Assembly (NCBI GenBank): GCA_023409755.1
Contig: JAEYRA010000103.1
Span: 1-10,918, forward strand
Length of the DNA stretch: 10,918 bases
Source: Bacillota bacterium
GTDB lineage: Bacteria > Bacillota > Clostridia > Christensenellales > UMGS416
Reading direction: 5' to 3'
Of the stretch, positions 5,914 to 10,918 are shown piece by piece; position 1 is the first letter of the stretch; each line of letters starts with the position of its first letter. The position numbers were made by a program, and so were the translations under genes. The notes under the pieces were generated by a model, which was given only the letters and a program-made list of their open reading frames with translations, was not told the origin of the DNA and did no database searches.

Positions 5914-7980
5914 ATGACCGAACGCATTGAACGGCAGCTGCAACTCTTCGTGCGCGATAAGGCGCACCATGCCTGGCGCGTGCCCGGCCCGGCACAGCAT
6001 TCCTTCGCCGCCGAGTACGCCACCGCAGGGCTCCCGCCGCAGCTGCGCGCCGCCGACCGCCTACGCCGGATGCTGGCGCTGGAAACGCCGGTGGTCTTGC
6101 CCGATGAGCGCATCACCCTCACGCGCACCGTACGCACCGTGCAGGAGATTTTCACGCCCGGCGAGTGGGAGGCCATCCGCGCGGGGCACCGCATCCACGA
6201 GCAGGGCAAGGTGTGCAACGTCAACCCCGACTACGCCAAACTGCTGGCCGTGGGCACCGATGCCTGCCGGGCCGACCTGTCGTCGCGTCTTGACAGCCGC
6301 GACCCTGAGGGGGAGGAGGGAACCTTCCTGCGGTCCGCCCTTACGGTGCTGGATGGGTTGGAGGACATAGCCGACCGGTACGCCCGCGCCGCGCGGGAGG
6401 CGGGCAACGCCGCCGTGGCAGAGAATTTCACCGTGGTGCCGCGCCGCCCGCCGCAGAGCTTCCAGCAGGCGCTGCAATTCCTGCGTCTGCTGCACTTCGG
6501 CCTGTGGGTGAGCGGCAACTACCACAACACGCTGGGGCGGGTGGATCAGTACCTCTACCCCTATTACAAGCAGGACGTGGACGCGGGGCGGCTGGATGAC
6601 GAGGGGGCGCTGGAGCTCATTGAGGAGTTCTTCCTCTCCTGCAACCGGGACAGTGACCTTTACCCAGGCATGCAGCAGGGCGACAACGGCCAGAGCTTGG
6701 TGCTGGGCGGCCGCAACGCCGACGGCACCGACAGCTACAACGAGCTGTCCGCCCTCTGCCTGCGGGCCAGTCTGGAGCTTAAGCTCATCGACCCCAAGAT
6801 CAACCTGCGGGTCAGCGGCGACACACCCCTGGAGCGATACCGCGAGGCCACGGCCCTCACGCGTCAGGGCCTGGGCTTCCCCCAGTATTCCAACGATGAC
6901 GTGGTCATCCCGGCGTTGCTGGCCTGGGGCTACGCGCCGCAGGATGCCTACAATTACGTCGTGGCCGCCTGCTGGGAGTTCATCGTGCCAGGCGCCGGCA
7001 TGGACATCCCCAACATTGACGCACTGTCCTTCGTCGCGGCTTTGAACGCCGCCATGCCACGACTTGCGGCCTGCGGGGATTTTGCGGCCTTCCTGTCGGC
7101 GGTCAAGGAGGAGATTACGGCCCAGGCCGGGCGGCTGATGGCCGGCACGGCGGGCCTCACCATGGAGCCCGCACCGCTCCTCAGCCTTTTGATGGACGGC
7201 TGCGTGGAACGGGGACGTGACATTTCGCTGGGCGGCACCTACAACAACTATGGCCTGCACGGCACGGGGCTGGCCACCGCCGTGGATTCGCTCTCGGCCA
7301 TCCGCCGCTATGTTTATGAGGAGGGCAGCGTAACCGCCGAGGGCCTGCTGGCGGCTCTGGCCGATGACTTCGAAGGTGCGCCGGAGCTTCTGCACCGCTG
7401 CCGGTTCGACGCCCCCAAGATGGGCTGCGACGACCCGGCCACCGACGCGCTGGCTGTGGAGCTGCTGGATTGCTTTGCCGACGCGCTGGAGGGCCGCCGC
7501 AACGACCGGGGCGGCGTGTTCCGGGCAGGTACGGGCTCGGCAATGTACTACCTGTGGCACGCCGGGGAGCAGCCCGCCACCGCCGACGGCCGCCGCCGCG
7601 GGGAGCCGCTGGCCTGCAACTACTCGCCCAGCCTCTTTGCCCGGGTGGATGGCCCGGTGTCGGTGCTCAAGTCCTTCACCCGCCCCCATCTCCAGCGGGT
7701 GGCCAACGGCGGGCCGCTGACGATTGAGCTGCACGACAGCCTGTTCCGCGGGCCCGACAGCACCGACAAGGTCGCTGCCTTTGTCAAAAGTTTCTTCGCC
7801 CTGGGCGGCCACCAGATGCAGCTCAATGCCGTCAACCGCGACCTGCTGCTGCGCGCCCGCGAACGGCCCCAGGAGCACCGCAACCTCATCGTGCGCGTGT
7901 GGGGGTGGAGCGGTTACTTTGTGGAGCTTGACCCAGTGTACCAGGATCACATCCTGCGGCGGACGGAATTTCTTCTCTAG
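5914..7980 (+). CDS. short glycyl radical enzyme (pyruvate formate-lyase-like), substrate unknown
   Basis: A 688-residue member of the glycyl radical enzyme superfamily, cytoplasmic and oxygen-sensitive. The active-site thiyl cysteine is Cys353 in 'VVAACWEFIVPG', giving a Cys-Trp-Glu355 motif; the Cys-x-Glu pattern is shared with glycerol, propanediol and choline type eliminases. Other landmarks are 'GRVDQYLYPYY' (208-218) and 'YNNYGLHGTGLATAVDSLSAI' near 443-463. The glycyl loop is 'RVWGWSGYFVEL' (661-672) with the radical on Gly664; the usual RVxGY tyrosine is Trp665. It is clearly shorter than the roughly 780-850 residues usual for characterised relatives, mainly through a reduced N-terminus, yet the core motifs are intact, so it does not look truncated. 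An AAAGGAGG site 6 bp before ATG fixes the start. No microcompartment, transporter or downstream pathway gene is adjacent to reveal the substrate. A dehydratase or lyase is the favoured guess; PFL itself is excluded by the absence of its Cys-Cys pair. Confidence 0.93.
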   Translation: MTERIERQLQLFVRDKAHHAWRVPGPAQHSFAAEYATAGLPPQLRAADRLRRMLALETPVVLPDERITLTRTVRTVQEIFTPGEWEAIRAGHRIHEQGKVCNVNPDYAKLLAVGTDACRADLSSRLDSRDPEGEEGTFLRSALTVLDGLEDIADRYARAAREAGNAAVAENFTVVPRRPPQSFQQALQFLRLLHFGLWVSGNYHNTLGRVDQYLYPYYKQDVDAGRLDDEGALELIEEFFLSCNRDSDLYPGMQQGDNGQSLVLGGRNADGTDSYNELSALCLRASLELKLIDPKINLRVSGDTPLERYREATALTRQGLGFPQYSNDDVVIPALLAWGYAPQDAYNYVVAACWEFIVPGAGMDIPNIDALSFVAALNAAMPRLAACGDFAAFLSAVKEEITAQAGRLMAGTAGLTMEPAPLLSLLMDGCVERGRDISLGGTYNNYGLHGTGLATAVDSLSAIRRYVYEEGSVTAEGLLAALADDFEGAPELLHRCRFDAPKMGCDDPATDALAVELLDCFADALEGRRNDRGGVFRAGTGSAMYYLWHAGEQPATADGRRRGEPLACNYSPSLFARVDGPVSVLKSFTRPHLQRVANGGPLTIELHDSLFRGPDSTDKVAAFVKSFFALGGHQMQLNAVNRDLLLRARERPQEHRNLIVRVWGWSGYFVELDPVYQDHILRRTEFLL

Positions 7981-8130
7981 GGTGTCGGCCACCGCCCACG
8001 GGCCGCGGACGTTGCGATGGGATGAAACGAGCGCGGCGGTGAAGGTGACGATCTCACCTGTACAGGGGGCGGGGGTTGAACGGCGGTCCGGGGCTGTGCG
8101 ATTCGCCTTCTCACCATGGATCGGTTCCAT
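7981..8130 (+). other. long 3' untranslated segment after the glycyl radical enzyme
   Basis: About 150 bp between the stop codon and the terminator without a credible gene. Small hairpins can be drawn, for example AGGTGA/TCACCT at 8043-8059 and ATGGA/TCCAT at 8116-8130. I checked for T-box and fluoride-type signatures by eye and found none. It may be a plain 3' UTR. Confidence 0.4.
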
Positions 8131-8164
8131 AAAACCCCGGCAGCCGCGGGATGGCCGGGGTTTT
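8131..8164 (+). terminator. strong intrinsic terminator, probably bidirectional
   Basis: A perfect 11-bp inverted repeat AAAACCCCGGC / GCCGGGGTTTT (8131-8141 and 8154-8164) with a 12-nt loop, running into TTTTCTCGTT on the plus strand. The A-run on the other arm lets it act on the minus strand too. It closes the activase/glycyl radical enzyme operon. Confidence 0.88.
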
Positions 8165-8350
8165 CTCGTTGTCATACCATGGAAGAATCGGCGGCAATCG
8201 GACTACCGGGGGCTGATTGGGGAATGTTGAAGAGGACGCACCATGGCAGGCAGGGTGATGTGGAATGCGGTTGCGTTGTGATGCATAGTTCTGTAGGAAT
8301 CACTCCCGGGGACGCCTGAGTGCCCTTTCTATCTTCGTTGAATCGAAGTG
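8165..8350 (+). other. intergenic region upstream of the EamA transporter
   Basis: No convincing gene, RNA or consensus promoter seen. A small inverted repeat CTTCG/CGAAG (8333-8337 and 8344-8348) lies right at the translation start region of the transporter. It could mask initiation, but it is short. Confidence 0.35.
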
Positions 8351-8356
8351 ATGCTG

Positions 8357-9223
8357 ATGTGGCTTTTCTTTGCCTTTGGCTCCGCGCTGTTCTCGGCCAT
8401 CACGGCCATCTTTGCCAAGGTCGGCGTGAAGAACATGGACTCGCACCTGGCGACGGCGCTGCGTACCATTGTGGTGGCCCTGTTTACCTGGCTTATGGTG
8501 TTGGTGGTGGGCTCCCAGGGCACGGTGGGCACCATTCCGGCCCGCAGCCTTGTGTTTCTGTTCCTCTCAGGGATTTCCACAGGCGCGTCCTGGCTGTGCT
8601 ACTTCAAAGCGCTGCAGATGGGCGACGTAAACAAGGTAACCCCCGTTGACAAGAGCAGCACGATGCTGACGATCCTGCTGGCGTTTCTCTTCCTGGGGGA
8701 GCGCCCCACGGTCGCGATGTGTATTGGCATTGTGCTGCTGGGTGTGGGCACCTGGCTGATGATTCGCCGGGGGGAGAACGCGCAGCCGCAGGGCAAGGGT
8801 GTCCGCAGCGCATGGCTGCTGCCCGCTGTGCTCTCGGCCGTGTTCGCCGCGCTGACTTCCATCCTGGGCAAGATCGGCATTCAGGAGGTGGAGTCAAACC
8901 TGGGGACAGCGCTGCGCACCATTGTGGTGCTGGTGATGGCCTGGGGCATTGTGTTTGCCCAGGGCAAGCACCGGGAGATCCGCTCCATCGACCGGAAAAG
9001 CTGGGGGTTTCTCATCCTCTCCGGGGTGGCCACCGGGCTCGCGTGGCTCTGCTTCTACCGCGCGCTGCAGGAGGGGAACGCCAGCGTGGTGGTACCCATC
9101 GATAAGCTCAGCGTTGTGGGCACTATCCTCTTTTCGCGCCTGTTCCTGGGGGAGAGGCTCACGCGCCAGGCGGCGGTCGGGTTGGTTCTGGTCGTGGGCG
9201 GCTCGCTGCTTCTGCTCTTTTAG
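8357..9223 (+). CDS. EamA/DMT-family transporter
   Basis: An integral membrane protein of about 288 residues with ten predicted hydrophobic helices in two homologous halves of five, the hallmark of the drug/metabolite transporter superfamily. The repeat is easy to see: 'LATALRTIVVALFTW' in the first half matches 'LGTALRTIVVLVMAW' in the second, and 'TPVDKSSTMLTILLAFLFLGE' matches 'VPIDKLSVVGTILFSRLFLGE'. Family members export or import amino acids, nucleosides, sugars or drugs; nothing here shows the substrate. The start is uncertain: GTG 8348, ATG 8351 and ATG 8357 are in frame and none has a good ribosome binding site. I prefer 8357 because relatives I recall begin Met-Trp just before the first helix, and a weak GAAGTG lies 6 bp upstream. 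It is flanked by terminators on both sides, so it is probably a one-gene unit. Confidence 0.92.
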   Translation: MWLFFAFGSALFSAITAIFAKVGVKNMDSHLATALRTIVVALFTWLMVLVVGSQGTVGTIPARSLVFLFLSGISTGASWLCYFKALQMGDVNKVTPVDKSSTMLTILLAFLFLGERPTVAMCIGIVLLGVGTWLMIRRGENAQPQGKGVRSAWLLPAVLSAVFAALTSILGKIGIQEVESNLGTALRTIVVLVMAWGIVFAQGKHREIRSIDRKSWGFLILSGVATGLAWLCFYRALQEGNASVVVPIDKLSVVGTILFSRLFLGERLTRQAAVGLVLVVGGSLLLLF

Positions 9224-9254
9224 CGCGGCCTGCCGTTGGTGCGCCATCGATCCA

Positions 9255-9284
9255 GCCGCAGGGTTCACGCCTGCGGCATTCTTT
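9255..9284 (+). terminator. intrinsic terminator after the EamA gene
   Basis: Perfect 8-bp stem GCCGCAGG / CCTGCGGC (9255-9262 and 9270-9277) with a 7-nt loop, followed by the T-rich ATTCTTT. It lies 32 bp after the transporter stop codon and insulates the arsR promoter from read-through. Confidence 0.75.
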
Positions 9285-9308
9285 GTCCAGTGGATTTGTT
9301 CCCCAATC

Positions 9309-9328
9309 ACATTGACACTCATCAATGT
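9309..9328. promoter_or_regulatory. inverted repeat over the -35 box, likely ArsR operator
   Basis: ACATTGA, 6 bp, TCAATGT forms a perfect 7-bp inverted repeat that contains the -35 hexamer of the arsR promoter. Size and placement fit a dimeric winged-helix ArsR/SmtB repressor that blocks RNA polymerase. Assignment to the adjacent ArsR is inference. Confidence 0.6.
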
Positions 9329-9340
9329 CCAGCATATAAT
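9312..9340 (+). promoter_or_regulatory. consensus sigma-A promoter of the arsR operon
   Basis: TTGACA (9312-9317), a 17-bp spacer, then TATAAT (9335-9340): a full match to the consensus at both hexamers with ideal spacing. Transcription should begin near 9347, giving a leader of about 47 nt. Such a strong promoter makes sense only under tight repression by the product of the first gene. Confidence 0.88.
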
Positions 9341-9342
9341 GC

Positions 9343-9379
9343 CATTGAAAGTCATCGATATCATCGATGGATATCAATG
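9343..9379. promoter_or_regulatory. nested inverted repeats in the arsR leader, second operator candidate
   Basis: CATCGAT, ATC, ATCGATG (9353-9369) is a perfect 7-bp inverted repeat. Outside it, CATTGA (9343-9348) pairs with TCAATG (9374-9379), the same half-sites found over the -35 box. A second repressor site downstream of the start of transcription is the simplest reading; an RNA hairpin just before the ribosome binding site is the alternative. Confidence 0.5.
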
Positions 9380-9380
9380 T

Positions 9381-9386
9381 GGAGGT
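9381..9386 (+). promoter_or_regulatory. ribosome binding site fixing the arsR start
   Basis: GGAGGT lies 7 bp before ATG 9394. The in-frame ATG at 9367 has no such site and lies within the operator palindrome, so 9394 is the likely start. Confidence 0.75.
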
Positions 9387-9393
9387 CGTCTCA

Positions 9394-9696
9394 ATGCATT
9401 CCTACAGCGAATACGTTCCTGTCTTCAAGGCGCTTGCCGATGGCTCGCGCCTCCAAATCATAGACATGCTGGCAGGTGGGGAGATGTGCGCCTGTAAAAT
9501 TCTAGAGAAGCTCCACATCACCCAGCCCACGCTCTCCTACCACATGAAGCTGCTGATGGAGATCGGGCTGGTCAATGGTGTGCGCAGCGGCGCCTGGATG
9601 CGGTACTCACTCAACGAGGAGCGGATTGCCGACCTCAAGCGCTTTGTGGAAGGGCTCGCCACGGGAGAAACGCGGTGCGCGTGCGAAGGAGAGTAA
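9394..9696 (+). CDS. arsR: ArsR/SmtB-family metalloregulatory repressor
   Basis: A 100-residue winged-helix repressor that binds operator DNA as a dimer and is released when a metal or metalloid binds. 'FKALADGSRLQIIDML' (11-26) is the family N-terminal helix pair, and the recognition helix falls in 'TQPTLSYHMKLLMEIGLV' (43-60). The sensor is Cys32-Ala-Cys34 in 'GEMCACKIL', at the position of the Cys-x-Cys of As(III)-sensing ArsR proteins; the third cysteine of the E. coli type is Leu37 here. A second Cys-x-Cys (Cys95, Cys97) lies at the very C-terminus and might complete a site. It is the first gene of a three-gene operon with the permease (3-bp gap) and ferredoxin-like gene, and probably autoregulates through the inverted repeats upstream. 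Arsenite or an organoarsenical is the favoured inducer; another thiophilic metal is possible. Confidence 0.9.
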   Translation: MHSYSEYVPVFKALADGSRLQIIDMLAGGEMCACKILEKLHITQPTLSYHMKLLMEIGLVNGVRSGAWMRYSLNEERIADLKRFVEGLATGETRCACEGE

Positions 9697-9699
9697 CCC

Positions 9700-10716
9700 A
9701 TGGGAACTGTCTCTTCGGTATTCACCTGGCTCAATGACCAGCTGCTGAAAATGCAGTGGCTCTCCGCGCTTCTCAAGCGCTTGGTGGAGGATGTCTTTGG
9801 CCTCAGCACGGCGGAGCGGCTGGGCGGAAGCATTCATTTCTTCCTCTACGACGTGGTCAAAATCTTTGTACTGCTCTCGGTACTGATCTTCACCATATCG
9901 TTGGTACAAAGTTACTTCCCGCCGGAGCGCACCAAAAGAATCCTGGGACGGTTCCGCGGCATTGGCGGCAATGTGCTCGGCGCGTTGCTGGGCACAGTCA
10001 CGCCGTTCTGCTCCTGTTCGTCCATCCCGTTGTTCATTGGCTTCACCAGCGCTGGGCTGCCCATCGGTGTCACGTTCTCGTTCCTCATCTCCTCCCCGCT
10101 CGTCGATCTGGCGTCTGTCTTGCTGCTGGCCAGCATCTTCAATTGGAAGATTGCCATCGCCTACGTCATCGTCGGGTTGATCCTCGCGGTGACCGGGGGA
10201 ACGATCATCAGCAAGCTGAAGCTGGAGAAGGAGGTGGAGCCATTCGTCTATGCCAACAAGCTGGCGGAGATCGACGCGCCGGAAATGACCCGCCGGGATC
10301 GGGTGCTCTTTGCCAGGGATCAGGTGCGCGACATTGTCAAAAAGGTGTGGCTATACATTCTGGCCGGCGTGGGGATCGGCGCGGCCATCCACAACTGGAT
10401 TCCTGAGAACATCATCACCGCCATTCTGGGGCAGCAGAATGTCTTTTCCGTGCTGATCGCCACGGTGGTGGGGGTGCCGATGTACGCGGACATCTTCGGC
10501 ACCCTGCCCATTGCGGAGGCGCTGGTGGGTAAGGGCGTTGGCATCGGCACGGTGCTGTCGTTCATGATGGCGGTGACAGCGCTTTCCCTCCCGTCGCTCA
10601 TCCTGTTGAAGAAGGTTGTGAAGACCAGGCTTCTCGTCATCTTCACAGGGGTGGTCACGGTTGGCATCGTCATCATTGGGTATGTGTTCAATGCTCTTGG
10701 ATTTCTGCTGATTTGA
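9700..10716 (+). CDS. PF03773-family (ArsP-like) permease
   Basis: A 338-residue inner-membrane permease of the PF03773 family, whose studied members include ArsP, an exporter of trivalent organoarsenicals. About eight to ten hydrophobic segments are visible. The two family signatures are both intact: 'TPFCSCSSIPLF' (101-112) with Cys104 and Cys106 facing a putative transport path, and 'GVPMYADIFGTLPIAEAL' (258-275) in the second half. A hydrophilic loop of about 40 residues (172-210) separates the halves. Its AAGGAG site overlaps the end of arsR, and the gap is only 3 bp, so the two are cotranslated. The ArsR partner with a Cys-x-Cys sensor supports a thiophilic metalloid substrate, but relatives are also linked to copper or zinc, so substrate remains inferred and no gene symbol is given. 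Confidence 0.9.
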   Translation: MGTVSSVFTWLNDQLLKMQWLSALLKRLVEDVFGLSTAERLGGSIHFFLYDVVKIFVLLSVLIFTISLVQSYFPPERTKRILGRFRGIGGNVLGALLGTVTPFCSCSSIPLFIGFTSAGLPIGVTFSFLISSPLVDLASVLLLASIFNWKIAIAYVIVGLILAVTGGTIISKLKLEKEVEPFVYANKLAEIDAPEMTRRDRVLFARDQVRDIVKKVWLYILAGVGIGAAIHNWIPENIITAILGQQNVFSVLIATVVGVPMYADIFGTLPIAEALVGKGVGIGTVLSFMMAVTALSLPSLILLKKVVKTRLLVIFTGVVTVGIVIIGYVFNALGFLLI

Positions 10717-10723
10717 AGGAGGT
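10716..10723 (+). promoter_or_regulatory. ribosome binding site overlapping the permease stop
   Basis: AAGGAGGT shares its first A with the TGA stop of the permease (10714-10716) and lies 5 bp before ATG 10729. It fixes that start and suggests termination-reinitiation coupling. Confidence 0.75.
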
Positions 10724-10728
10724 AACCC

Positions 10729-10918
10729 ATGAAGCCTTACGTCATTAAAGAGCGGTGCGCGGCCCAGCCGGCGATATGCCCGCCAATCCAGCAATGCCCG
10801 CAGCAGGCGGTTCGCTACACCGAGGATGAGAACGAGCCCATCGGCGGCAGAATTGAGTTTGACTATGACAAATGCAGCGGTTGCGGGGTCTGCGCTTCGG
10901 TTTGCTGCGGCAGCTGCA
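10729..10918 (+). CDS. ferredoxin-like 4Fe-4S protein, partial (cut by window end)
   Basis: The first 63 residues of a cysteine-rich protein that runs off the window. Cys49-x2-Cys52-x2-Cys55-x3-Cys59 in 'CSGCGVCASVC' is a standard [4Fe-4S] ferredoxin motif, followed at once by Cys60 and Cys63. Three further cysteines (10, 17 and 23) in 'KERC', 'AICPPI' and 'QQCPQQAV' form an unusual, widely spaced N-terminal set rather than the normal CxxCxxCxxxCP. Similar small proteins occur beside PF03773 permeases in anaerobic Bacillota, as far as I recall. It is the third gene of the arsR operon, 12 bp after the permease. A role in electron transfer or in holding the metal(loid) near the permease is inference. 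The C-terminus cannot be judged. Confidence 0.8.
   Translation, partial: MKPYVIKERCAAQPAICPPIQQCPQQAVRYTEDENEPIGGRIEFDYDKCSGCGVCASVCCGSC

Noticed and set aside
4852..6000. 382-residue open frame on the minus strand
   Set aside because: Antisense to the activase, low-complexity Pro/Arg/Gly-rich translation, and it crosses the divergent promoter region.
7981..8164. Possible T-box or other riboswitch before the terminator
   Set aside because: No T-box sequence or other known conserved core found by eye, and the next gene starts nearly 190 bp after the terminator.
6061..8175. 704-residue open frame on the minus strand
   Set aside because: It is the antisense shadow of the glycyl radical enzyme. 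High GC removes stop codons, and the translation has no recognisable domain while the sense frame has all expected motifs.
8116..8319. Small plus-strand frame between the glycyl radical enzyme and the transporter
   Set aside because: It runs straight through the strong terminator and has no ribosome binding site.
1..10918. CRISPR array, tRNA, rRNA or transposase
   Set aside because: No regularly spaced repeats, no tRNA cloverleaf and no transposase-like frame seen on either strand.

Overview
The window reads as a piece of a high-GC, strictly anaerobic Bacillota (Clostridia-type) chromosome. This is inferred from strong AAGGAGG-type ribosome binding sites, a glycyl radical enzyme with its oxygen-sensitive radical-SAM activase, and an ArsR/permease/ferredoxin module of clostridial style. 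No taxonomic marker gene is present.

Region 1 (1-4855, minus strand) is a lower-GC accessory block. A two-gene mcrBC modification-dependent restriction operon (mcrB 4023-1420, mcrC 1407-106) is read from a near-consensus sigma-A promoter at 4090-4118, followed by two adjacent palindromes. The McrB carries a large insertion between Walker A and Walker B that looks like an EVE/PUA-type base-reading domain. Upstream, after a 355-bp gap without a convincing gene, lies a small phage-type protein-kinase-fold gene (4855-4379), also on the minus strand.

Region 2 (about 4990-8164, plus strand) is distinctly GC-rich and metabolic. It holds a radical-SAM glycyl radical enzyme activase (5044-5892) followed 21 bp later by a short glycyl radical enzyme of unassigned substrate (5914-7980). 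A strong intrinsic terminator sits at 8131-8164, about 150 bp past the stop codon.

Region 3 (about 8165-9277) is a single ten-helix EamA/DMT-family transporter with its own terminator.

Region 4 (9309 to the window end) is a metal/metalloid-responsive operon: a consensus promoter wrapped in inverted repeats, an ArsR-type repressor with a Cys-x-Cys sensor, a PF03773 (ArsP-like) permease with a Cys-Ser-Cys motif, and a ferredoxin-like iron-sulfur protein cut by the window end. The three genes are tightly packed (3-bp and 12-bp gaps). The likely logic is metalloid sensing, derepression and export, possibly with a redox step by the iron-sulfur protein.

The best leads are the interrupted McrB AAA+ domain, the short Cys-Trp-Glu glycyl radical enzyme with a very compact activase ferredoxin domain, the kinase-like gene without a recognisable catalytic HRD aspartate next to mcrBC, and the dense operator region of the arsR operon.
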